The translations under genes and the position numbers were made by a program. Below are positions 1 to 7,293 of a stretch of DNA of 64,000 nucleotides, piece after piece. The stretch's first letter is position 1; each line of letters starts with the position of its first letter. The stretch is from JAVJSU01 sp040219275 (GTDB lineage Bacteria; Chloroflexota; Anaerolineae; Aggregatilineales; Phototrophicaceae). The DNA is taken from the NCBI GenBank assembly GCA_040219275.1, contig JAVJSU010000072.1:24099-88098 (forward strand), written 5' to 3'. A model generated the notes under the pieces. That model worked only from the letters and a program-made list of their open reading frames with translations, did no database searches and was not told the origin of the DNA.

Positions 1-111
1 TTTTTAGACTGCATAGCCCCAATATGAGCAAATTTGGAATTTCACCTGTTGGATTGTTGCTCATCATGATCTTCTGTGCATGCAGTCATCGGGTTGCGCT
101 CAGCAACTCCT

Positions 112-151
112 AGCATCGTCTGGCAACGATGCTGGCTGTCCATCGGACAGC
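112..151. other. Paired hairpins, unit A
   Basis: AGCATCGT (112-119) pairs with ACGATGCT (126-133) across a six-base loop. One base later GCTGTCC (135-141) pairs with GGACAGC (145-151). The same two-hairpin layout recurs at 381-421 with compensating base changes. The transcribed strand is unknown. Confidence 0.55.
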
Positions 152-380
152 TCGACCCCCTACAGCCTCCATTAAACACATGCGTCAGACAGGTACTGTC
201 AGACAAGCATGTGCGTCGTTGTCACGACGTTTGGAGGTAGGCTGAGGGGTTGACATTTTTAAACTGTCAAGCATTTTAAGACGAATTCTTCCAACATTAT
301 CGTACCTTCAATCTTACTATAATTACCATCGATCTACCGTCGCCTTACAATCGACCTACCAGAATATCGTGCGTTGTTCT

Positions 381-421
381 AGCACCGCCTCGCAGCGGTG
401 CTGTCGTCCCTATTGGACGAC
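381..421. other. Paired hairpins, unit B
   Basis: AGCACCGC (381-388) pairs with GCGGTGCT (395-402) across the loop CTCGCA; unit A has CTGGCA. GTCGTCC (403-409) then pairs with GGACGAC (415-421). The first stem differs from unit A on both sides so that pairing is kept, as expected of a selected RNA or cruciform structure. Confidence 0.55.
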
Positions 422-517
422 CGAACGCATCTCAGCTTAAACTTTGTCCGCAGGACAGGTTTATAGCTGTCTCAGGTCATACCATCGCGTGAGCGTGTAT
501 GACAGGCTGAGATGCGT

Positions 518-649
518 CGCCAGCTAAAACAAGCTGGCTCCTCAAGCCGGAGGGGCTGGTACGCCACGCTCACGTGACGCACCACTGACCATGCACCTGC
601 GTGCTGGTCAGCATGTCGGCGTGGTTCACCACACCGACCAAACACACCT
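518..649. repeat. 132-bp direct repeat, left copy
   Basis: This block is closely matched by 2314-2445, so the two copies flank the IS110-type transposase. It holds several hairpins: GCCAGCT/AGCTGGC (519-525 with 532-538), CTCC/GGAG, an outer CCACGC/GCGTGG stem, and TGACC/GGTCA inside it. Indels and substitutions between the copies leave the stems intact. It could be part of the insertion element, an RNA gene family, or a target repeat. Confidence 0.6.
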
Positions 650-776
650 CGCAACATTTTGACCTGTTTTGTCAGACACGAAGATACTCATCGTGCTGTC
701 CAACGCGTTCAGCCTTAATCTGTTGCTTATGCGTTTGTAAAAGCGTCCTTCATGCCTTGTCGGACGCGCAACGCCC

Positions 777-1988
777 TTATCCTGCGCGTTGCATTTCAGC
801 CTGTGGCTGGCTTTTCAATCGATTTGCCATATGGATATCTTCGTCATACGACGCTCCACGTTGCCACAAGGTCCAGATAATCTTCAGCCATTTGTTGCCC
901 AAAGCACGGTAAGCACGGGTTGCGGTGTGACCGCGATTTCGCTGGGAATCATAGTATTCCTGTGCCCACCGACATGATTTGACACTTTGACGGGCGAGAT
1001 CGTCAGCAGCCTTTCGGAGTTTATGCGAACAAGCTGTTCGAAATTCGACCATATGACTCTTGCCGCTCCGCCGTGTCACGGGCACTGTGCCTGCTGTCGC
1101 TTGCAGACTGTTCGCTGTGGGGAACCGGTTCCGGTCATCACCGATCCATGCCAATAAGCGGGCGGCTGTCAGCCGTTTTGCACCCGGAAACTGTTGCCAC
1201 CAAATGGCATCGGGATGCCCCTGAAATTCGTGGATGATCTGCTTTTCCAGTTCAACACGGTTGCGATAAATCTGCTTCAGGATAGGCAGTAGCATTTGAA
1301 CATACATAACCAAACCATCCTGAACACAAGCAACCAGTTCAGGTGCCTGCAACACCTGGTAAAGTTCGTAGACTTTAATCTCCAATTTCTTGCCACGATA
1401 CTTTTCCTCACACAGAAACTGCCGTAGGTCGTCTATGGTCGCCTCGCGAGCAGATTCTGGTGTTGGATAACGCTCCAGAAACGCCAGAGCAATTAGGCGA
1501 TGAGGCTGGCAGAACGCTTTGAGTGCGGCAGGGTAATATTGTTTCAGCAAATAAGTCAGGCGATTCCCAAACCGTCGTTGCTCGCGCACCATAGCATCAT
1601 ACGCACGAAGCATCTGCCGCAACTTCTCAACCAGATCACTCCTTTGTGCCAAAGGACGTGTTTCAGGGTCTTTTACATGCAGTAAATAGGCTAACAAATG
1701 GGCATCGCTCCGGTCATCTTTGCTCCGTCGCGGACGGCGGTGATGCACCGTGAGTGGCGGTGTGATGTAAACCTCAAATTGATTACGCACAAGCCAATTT
1801 ACTAACAACCCATCTGAGCGTTCGATGTTGAACCGCACCGATCCATTCAGTCGCTTGATCCGTTTCCGAAACTTCTCAAACCCATCCACTGTGTTGTCGA
1901 ACACGAACTCACTGTAAATGTTGCCGCTGTCATCGAGCACACAGGCATCGTGTTTCTCGTCCGACCAGTCAATTCCGATTACATACAT
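777..1988 (-). CDS. IS110-family transposase
   Basis: This 403-aa protein has the usual length and two-part structure of IS110-family recombinases. The N-terminal RuvC-like DEDD domain starts with GIDWSDEKHD (Asp7), followed by NIERSDG (Glu56) and DRSDAHLLA (Asp92 and Asp95). The C-terminal Transposase_20 region carries a Ser-containing stretch, GTVPVTRRSGKS. These enzymes move DNA without target duplication and, in studied members, use a bridge RNA made from noncoding DNA of the element. ATG at 1986-1988 follows a GGAGAGA Shine-Dalgarno. About 260 bp of noncoding DNA lies downstream and 500 bp upstream, with 132-bp direct repeats on both sides. Element ends cannot be fixed by eye because this family lacks clear inverted termini. 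Confidence 0.93.
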   Translation of the reverse strand: MYVIGIDWSDEKHDACVLDDSGNIYSEFVFDNTVDGFEKFRKRIKRLNGSVRFNIERSDGLLVNWLVRNQFEVYITPPLTVHHRRPRRSKDDRSDAHLLAYLLHVKDPETRPLAQRSDLVEKLRQMLRAYDAMVREQRRFGNRLTYLLKQYYPAALKAFCQPHRLIALAFLERYPTPESAREATIDDLRQFLCEEKYRGKKLEIKVYELYQVLQAPELVACVQDGLVMYVQMLLPILKQIYRNRVELEKQIIHEFQGHPDAIWWQQFPGAKRLTAARLLAWIGDDRNRFPTANSLQATAGTVPVTRRSGKSHMVEFRTACSHKLRKAADDLARQSVKSCRWAQEYYDSQRNRGHTATRAYRALGNKWLKIIWTLWQRGASYDEDIHMANRLKSQPQAEMQRAG

Positions 1989-2313
1989 GGCTCATCTCTC
2001 CATTCCAACGATACACATGCAGATGAGCATAAACCTGTGTCTTGCGATACGCATGGTAAGGCGCTCATGGCGCAACATTTTTATGACCGCACACAGGGCG
2101 CAACACCGGGGATACAGTCAACACAAGGTCCTCGTAGGACGGCAAGCTAATGGTTCTCTCCGATGCTGGCTGCTCGTCTGTAACCTTAATGGTGCCATAA
2201 CAAGTAGCCATTCGCGCACTGTCCTTCCAGCGTTCATCTGCCACCGTTGGAAGGTGCACCTATCTGGTACCTTGTGCTGGTAAACCAGGCTTAGGTGTAA
2301 CATCACCTTACCA

Positions 2314-2445
2314 CGCCAGCTAAAACGCTGGCTCCTCATGTGCCGGAGGGGCTGGTACGCCACGCTCACGTGACGCACCGCTGACCATGCTACTGCGTGC
2401 TGGTCAGCATGTGGGCGTGGTAAACCACACCCACCGAACACACCT
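2314..2445. repeat. 132-bp direct repeat, right copy
   Basis: Second copy of the block at 518-649, in the same orientation. The first stem is GCCAGC/GCTGGC (2315-2320 with 2327-2332). The inner stem is stronger than in the left copy, GCTGACC pairing with GGTCAGC, enclosed by CCACGC/GCGTGG. Stems are kept while loops vary. Confidence 0.6.
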
Positions 2446-2459
2446 GCTGTGTGTTCGAC

Positions 2460-2483
2460 GGTATCGCCTACTATAGCGATACC
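2460..2483 (-). terminator. Hairpin after the defence block
   Basis: GGTATCGC (2460-2467) and GCGATACC (2476-2483) form a perfect 8-bp stem just past the stop of the last minus-strand gene of the block. There is no T-run after the stem, so it may be a processing or stability hairpin rather than an intrinsic terminator. Confidence 0.4.
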
Positions 2484-2494
2484 TTAAGCAATCA

Positions 2495-4492
2495 TCATTG
2501 GTATTCTGTTGGTTCAATAGCGGGTGGCAATTCACCAATGATGACTGCATGATGGCGGGCACGGGATAGCCCCACGTAAAGCAGTTGGTTGGCTATCTCT
2601 GGACGCAGGGCATGGAGTTCTGTCAGAATGACAACGGGACTCTCCAGCCCTTTGTAGCTGTAAATTGTACAGACCCGTGCTGCCATTGGCATCTCCGTAT
2701 CGAGCTGCCAGGTGAGGACAAAATTGCCGAGCTGGTCATCTGATTGCCATTGGCTACGCTTTTCGCCAGCCGGTGTCAAAATAATGATGTCTTCAGAACG
2801 TATGCCTTCTTCGTTGACAAGGCGATGGAGGACACGTTGAAGTTCACGGCGTTGTTCCTCTTTCTTCGAGACTGCAATGATCTCTACAGGGCGACCTTCC
2901 GGTCCAATACACTCAATTTCTGTATCGCGGGAGTAGGGTTTCAAGCGTTCGTGAATGTGCTGTGTATTACGCAGATTTTCATCAAGATACAGGGGATTGC
3001 CATCCAATGGTACCTGACTAATTTGAGTGAAGATGCGCTGGTTATCATCAAAGAAAACATAGAAAATACCTGCTTCAGGGTCTTTGAGGATGTCTAATAA
3101 ACCAATCCACCACGTATCCTCAAAATCCTGTCCTTCATCAACAATAATCGCGTCATACAACAAATCAGGATTCGCGTCCGGAGCATGAAGCACATTTGCC
3201 GCATCAACTAGCACATCAGGGGCGATAGCATTGAAATCATCCCAATTTTTGGTGCGGGGCATCGGAATTCGCGCCCGTTGAACTATATGTCCGACAAGAC
3301 TGTGGAAGGTCATTACATCCACTAAGTCGTGTTGAAGTTTGCTTTTAATCCATCCAGCGAGGTTATTGTTGTAACAGACAAACAGTGTCCGCAATCCACT
3401 CTCTGCAAGCTGACTCGCTTTTTCAATGGCAAGCAAAGTCTTACCAGTACCTGCCCCACCGATAATTGCGGCACGGCGCTGGTAACGCAGAATCTTGAGT
3501 ATCTTGAATTGTTGTTGTGTCAGCTCTTCGATCTTGCGATTCTCTTTTTCAAAGAGTTCCGCAATGCGTGGTTGCAGACTGCGCGTTGGAACCAGTAAAT
3601 CAACCAGTGCATCCACTGCCCGTTTACCGCCCATATTGACATTACGGGCATCCGCATGAGATTGCCAATAGCGGAAGATGGACAGCAGACGATCTTCCAG
3701 CAGGTGCAAGTGGTTCATATCCACAAAAATATCCTGCGGGCAATCGGGTCGGATATGCCCTGATACACTGGCATCGGGCAAAGCTACTGTCGGGAATAAA
3801 GCAAAGGGAATGCCTTTTGTGCGGGGATCGCTGTCTAGCCAATCACCCAGTGCCCGGCGATTGCGCTCGGCTTGTTCGCAGGGGTCTTTGATTTCATTGG
3901 TACGCCCAGTCTGGCTGGTGCTGTACCAGCGACCATTGGCGATATTGATGTCCCCGCCTTTGACTTCCATAATCAGCACACCATAATCAGGATGCGCGAT
4001 GAGGAAGTCGATTTCGCCCACTGTGCCAAGTGTACGAGCGAACCATTTGACCGCATGTAGGACTGTAAATTTTTTTGGTAATTTTTCAAAAGCATCATAG
4101 AGTTGAAGCTCGGCATCGCTGGTGGTGTCATCACTGCCTGCACCACGATGCACATTACCCATGTAGAATCCGCGTAAATAGCCAACAGTGAGCTTATTTG
4201 CGCGACGATTCAATTCACGGATGCCCAGCGTTGTGATGCGAAACTCATCCTGCAAGCTCTCACTGTGATGCTGGCGTTTTTCGACGAAGTTGGCTTTGAC
4301 AAAGTGGACATCACACCACGCGATACGGCTAACCAGTGTCAACTGATTGCCGCTCATCGCCTGCGCTTCATCTTCGCTAATGTCGAAATGCTTGGCTAAT
4401 TTGAATAAGAGTTGTGAGCGTGTATAGCTCTGACCATCGCTGAGAATCGTGAGGAATGGCAATAAAAATTCATTTTGTGAGGGTATGGGCAT
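2495..4492 (-). CDS. Mrr_N-NERD-UvrD-like helicase/nuclease
   Basis: A 665-aa three-part protein. Residues 1-100 resemble the Mrr N-terminal winged helix. Residues about 125-190 form a NERD nuclease-like domain with GEIDFLI (Asp162) and MEVKGG (Glu176, Lys178). The rest is a superfamily 1 helicase: Walker A GGAGTGKT (about 345-352), Walker B IIVDEGQDF, and late motifs YSYKGLES and YVGLSRAR. Proteins of this plan are found among restriction and defence genes and probably cut or unwind foreign DNA; the exact substrate is unknown. It starts three bases after the HNH gene stop, so the two are probably co-translated. It is the last gene of the minus-strand block. The assignment is firm at domain level; its link to the upstream methylase system is inferred from position. 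Confidence 0.85.
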   Translation of the reverse strand: MPIPSQNEFLLPFLTILSDGQSYTRSQLLFKLAKHFDISEDEAQAMSGNQLTLVSRIAWCDVHFVKANFVEKRQHHSESLQDEFRITTLGIRELNRRANKLTVGYLRGFYMGNVHRGAGSDDTTSDAELQLYDAFEKLPKKFTVLHAVKWFARTLGTVGEIDFLIAHPDYGVLIMEVKGGDINIANGRWYSTSQTGRTNEIKDPCEQAERNRRALGDWLDSDPRTKGIPFALFPTVALPDASVSGHIRPDCPQDIFVDMNHLHLLEDRLLSIFRYWQSHADARNVNMGGKRAVDALVDLLVPTRSLQPRIAELFEKENRKIEELTQQQFKILKILRYQRRAAIIGGAGTGKTLLAIEKASQLAESGLRTLFVCYNNNLAGWIKSKLQHDLVDVMTFHSLVGHIVQRARIPMPRTKNWDDFNAIAPDVLVDAANVLHAPDANPDLLYDAIIVDEGQDFEDTWWIGLLDILKDPEAGIFYVFFDDNQRIFTQISQVPLDGNPLYLDENLRNTQHIHERLKPYSRDTEIECIGPEGRPVEIIAVSKKEEQRRELQRVLHRLVNEEGIRSEDIIILTPAGEKRSQWQSDDQLGNFVLTWQLDTEMPMAARVCTIYSYKGLESPVVILTELHALRPEIANQLLYVGLSRARHHAVIIGELPPAIEPTEYQ

Positions 4493-4495
4493 AAG

Positions 4496-4915
4496 CTAAT
4501 CTTTCTTACAAGGATAATCACCGACAGCCATCTCACCAAAACGCTGATTCACCCGTTCTATATCATTGATACGCAAAACGCGAACTGTTGTACGCCCTTC
4601 GGGTGTTAGTCCACTAATTGTTGCATCAGGGTTAAGCCTGAAATGCTCATCCCATACCTGTTGACGTGGGTCATAGAGTCTGGTCGCGGCGCGGGTTAAT
4701 GGATCGAGAGCGGCGACATCACTCCCTTTGTATATGTTGCAGTCATAACATGCCAGACATAGATTATCATCCTCATCTGTGCCATCATGTTTGACTGCGA
4801 TAATGTGATCTATCTGGAAGCTTACCAATTGCCCGCTTTGAGACAAGCGACAATATTCACAACAATTTCCGGCGCGCTGGCGAACAAGGCGCTTCTGTTC
4901 GTTGCTGACGCTCAT
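4496..4915 (-). CDS. HNH endonuclease
   Basis: A 139-aa single-domain HNH nuclease. It shows C-x2-C (19 and 22), the catalytic IDHI (His37), Asn51, and CLACYDCN with Cys53/56/59 and Asn60, followed by a conserved Lys. HNH enzymes make metal-dependent DNA nicks or breaks. The start overlaps the stop of the upstream 85-aa gene by four bases, so the two are coupled. Small HNH proteins paired with a short partner are common in cyanobacteria and Chloroflexota, with unclear roles (toxin-like, homing or defence). Confidence 0.88.
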   Translation of the reverse strand: MSVSNEQKRLVRQRAGNCCEYCRLSQSGQLVSFQIDHIIAVKHDGTDEDDNLCLACYDCNIYKGSDVAALDPLTRAATRLYDPRQQVWDEHFRLNPDATISGLTPEGRTTVRVLRINDIERVNQRFGEMAVGDYPCKKD

Positions 4916-5169
4916 TCAGACTGTTTCTTCAGTTTGAGTTTCATTTTGGTCTTGAGCAAGGAAAACATACGATTCACTTTAAGGTACTCATCAAGTTCTT
5001 CGCGTTCTGCATAGGTGAGCGCGTCTTCACCGTTTTGTTCAGCAAGATAATCGGCGCGTTGTTGCAGATCGTCTGGCAGATGATAGGCGATAATCTCCTG
5101 TGGGGAGGGTTCGGTTGCCAGAAAATCGGTAACCTCATCAAAGACGGTACGGGTTTTTGGATTCAACAT
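4912..5169 (-). CDS. Small protein paired with HNH nuclease
   Basis: An 85-aa protein, acidic in the middle and strongly basic at the C-terminus (Lys-rich last ten residues). No catalytic motif is visible. Its stop overlaps the start of the HNH gene, the arrangement of two-gene cassettes in which the small product may act as inhibitor or partner. ATG lies at 5167-5169. An antitoxin-like role is only inferred from this pairing. Confidence 0.65.
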   Translation of the reverse strand: MLNPKTRTVFDEVTDFLATEPSPQEIIAYHLPDDLQQRADYLAEQNGEDALTYAEREELDEYLKVNRMFSLLKTKMKLKLKKQSE

Positions 5170-5265
5170 GTTTTTTTACTTTCTACACTTTACCCTTATT
5201 CTACCATCATTCACCTTTATCAAGATGTCCTACGACACGGATCAATGAGCTACCCCACTATCGTG

Positions 5266-6591
5266 TTATACAGCCACCTCTTCCACTACTGTAATAAGAC
5301 GATCTGTCTCTGTCCTACCAAGCAGATGATCCAATATTCGCTGTTTTAACGTCCCATATGAGGCTGATCTTGAGCCTAACTGTGCTCTACGGAAAAGCTC
5401 GCTGAAAGAGTCAAGATATATGCCGTTATTACGAGCAGTCTCGCGAGAAATGGGTCCGCGATGTTCCTCCATCAACTGCCTAGCACGACATGCCTGTACA
5501 TAAATTCCAGATGAAGAACGTGTTCCAGCCTTAATCTGAGCATCATGTCTTAGCAATTTGTAGAATACAGGGCAGTCATACAAACGCATCTGACTGCTTG
5601 GCATGTAACATTCATCATCTACGTTGTAGTTATGGCACATACCTTGCGCCACACAAGTTCCAAGCATTAGTTGAAGCTGGGTATCATCTATGCTTAGTTT
5701 CCATGTCTTATTTTCTTTGAAACGCTTATGCTGAATGAAAACAATAGATTGATTCGTCTCGTGTTGATATATCAAGTCAGAACCAAGAAGATCAGTACGG
5801 CGATGTCCTTTTTGATGCGCCATCCAGATTATTAACTGTCTTCCCTGTGCTTCAACATCTGAAAAACGAAACTTGAAAGCTGTTTCATCTATAGGCTGGG
5901 TTGGATCAGGAATAGTTCCAGGTAAACCTGTCCTAGCGTCAAAAGATATATTGTCTATCTCATCTAATCTTTGTTGAAAAGCAGCTTCAATCTGCTGATC
6001 TAACGTTTCAAAAGAATCAACCACATCGTGTCCTCTAATCGCATTCCCCAAAGATACGATTAAATCTGAGGGTGAAACTGAGGACTTTTGATCGAACTGC
6101 CCTGTAATTCCCTCGCGCCACCGATCCATTGTTTCATTGAGCGACTTAATACCTTTTGGATTGAATATCTCTACAATTGAGTGAAATGTGTCATAAATTA
6201 CCGCGACATTCGCACTTATGACTGGTTGTCGAAGTTGAATATCCTCAAGAGTTTCGATGGTACTTTCCAGAGTGGGTATAGCCCGAATGATTGCCGCACG
6301 TAAACGTGACCATTCCCCTGATTGTAGTTTGCGATGATCACCATTTCTGACTGATGCCATTGATAAGACATCAACATATTGAGTGAGTTCTTGGAAGCCT
6401 ATTGCCATTATCTCATTTGGTAAATTTGCGGTACTACCACGTTTGCCAGCAATCTTTGTCAAAACACCTTTTTCAGGATTGTAATGAATAATAATCGCGT
6501 TATCGCGTGCAGCACTTACCGAAGAAACAAAATTATCAGATTTTGTTCCTGTTAGATAAACTATAATTTCGTTACGTTCAATTGGCATCAT
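5266..6591 (-). CDS. Unknown protein, possible PD-(D/E)XK core
   Basis: About 441 aa, not recognised as a named family. Between residues 250 and 300 (numbered from an upstream in-frame ATG at 6612) there is a Glu (254), then LLGSDL (Asp279) and FIQHKRF (Gln294, Lys296). The spacing and hydrophobic strands resemble a PD-(D/E)XK nuclease with Q-x-K in place of E-x-K. The N-terminal half is helical and the C-terminus holds Cys/His residues without a clear zinc pattern. The start is put at ATG 6589-6591 because AGGG precedes it; ATG 6586-6588 is also possible. The gene sits inside the minus-strand defence block and is more AT-rich than the helicase genes upstream. Confidence 0.6.
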   Translation of the reverse strand: MMPIERNEIIVYLTGTKSDNFVSSVSAARDNAIIIHYNPEKGVLTKIAGKRGSTANLPNEIMAIGFQELTQYVDVLSMASVRNGDHRKLQSGEWSRLRAAIIRAIPTLESTIETLEDIQLRQPVISANVAVIYDTFHSIVEIFNPKGIKSLNETMDRWREGITGQFDQKSSVSPSDLIVSLGNAIRGHDVVDSFETLDQQIEAAFQQRLDEIDNISFDARTGLPGTIPDPTQPIDETAFKFRFSDVEAQGRQLIIWMAHQKGHRRTDLLGSDLIYQHETNQSIVFIQHKRFKENKTWKLSIDDTQLQLMLGTCVAQGMCHNYNVDDECYMPSSQMRLYDCPVFYKLLRHDAQIKAGTRSSSGIYVQACRARQLMEEHRGPISRETARNNGIYLDSFSELFRRAQLGSRSASYGTLKQRILDHLLGRTETDRLITVVEEVAV

Positions 6592-6667
6592 TACATCCCT
6601 TATGCGCTCCAATCACATCAGCCGACAGAGGATTACAGTCTGTCGAATAAAGTCAGGAACCTATGTG

Positions 6668-7213
6668 CTACGAATTGCTTTGCCAAGTTTCGTTTAACAA
6701 CTGTTCATCAAAGCTGGGTGAAACCGGAAGGATGGTTGCAAGATTATCTTCGACATCAACTTTGTACAAAATAGCAAGCTTCGCAAGTTCTTTTCCAAAT
6801 CGTCTACGAAGACGCCCTAAGACCATTCGCATTAGACGATAATTTGTTTCCTTCCATTCAGGCATTCCACCTTCACGACGCTCTAGCTTTTCCGTCAGAT
6901 CCAGAAATTCGACAGAGGCATCTCGAAGTTCTTTACATGATTCATAAAGAGGTGAATCCGAGTCCGTTTCCATTAGGATTTTCTCAACAATATATTGACG
7001 GATATTGGCAACAGATTCTATGACATGAGGCATAAACTCCCACTCTGGATCATAATAAAGGACTCTTTTGTCATCCAAATACACGAATAGTTTATTCGCT
7101 TTGGAGATGTCAAGTTCTTTCGGCTCCCATGATAAACCCGCCCCAATAATTGGGATTTGAAAACCTGTTATCTGATTTGCTTTTTCACGTAATTTTTTCC
7201 ACTTTACTGTCAT
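6668..7213 (-). CDS. Hypothetical protein (DUF6650-like)
   Basis: A 181-aa soluble protein. The early stretch TGFQIPIIGAGLSW, then KLFVYLDDKRVLYYDP and a helical C-terminal half, recall a small uncharacterised family (DUF6650 from memory, not verified). No catalytic motif is evident; the C-terminal half has a basic segment, RLRRRFGKEL. It lies 80 bp downstream of the membrane HEAT-repeat gene and 75 bp upstream of the possible nuclease gene, so it probably belongs to the same transcript. Confidence 0.6.
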   Translation of the reverse strand: MTVKWKKLREKANQITGFQIPIIGAGLSWEPKELDISKANKLFVYLDDKRVLYYDPEWEFMPHVIESVANIRQYIVEKILMETDSDSPLYESCKELRDASVEFLDLTEKLERREGGMPEWKETNYRLMRMVLGRLRRRFGKELAKLAILYKVDVEDNLATILPVSPSFDEQLLNETWQSNS

Positions 7214-7293
7214 GATTCGAGTTGCCTTTCATTATAATGAGCGTAATTTATCACTTTTCTCATTCTCCCTAGAGGAACTGATTGGTAGTTGCC

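Larger units (their letters stand above)
1..776. other. Noncoding, hairpin-rich left region
   Basis: No convincing protein gene is seen in this 776-bp stretch; the short open frames have no start signals and run against the hairpins. It is packed with perfect inverted repeats. Two units of the same architecture occur at 112-151 and 381-421. They are followed by larger enclosing stems, for example GCATCTCAGC near 427-436 pairing with GCTGAGATGC near 506-515. This may be a family of structured RNAs, remains of insertion elements, or recombination sites. Confidence 0.5.
1989..2494. other. Noncoding DNA upstream of the transposase
   Basis: A 506-bp stretch without a convincing gene. It contains GTCCTcgtAGGAC near 2128-2140, the right 132-bp repeat (2314-2445) and a hairpin at 2460-2483. 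As the 5' side of an IS110-type gene, it is where a bridge RNA would be expected, but guide loops could not be assigned. Confidence 0.45.

Noticed and set aside
601..977. Plus-strand frames overlapping the transposase end
   Set aside because: Shadows of the transposase gene and hairpin DNA; no family resemblance.
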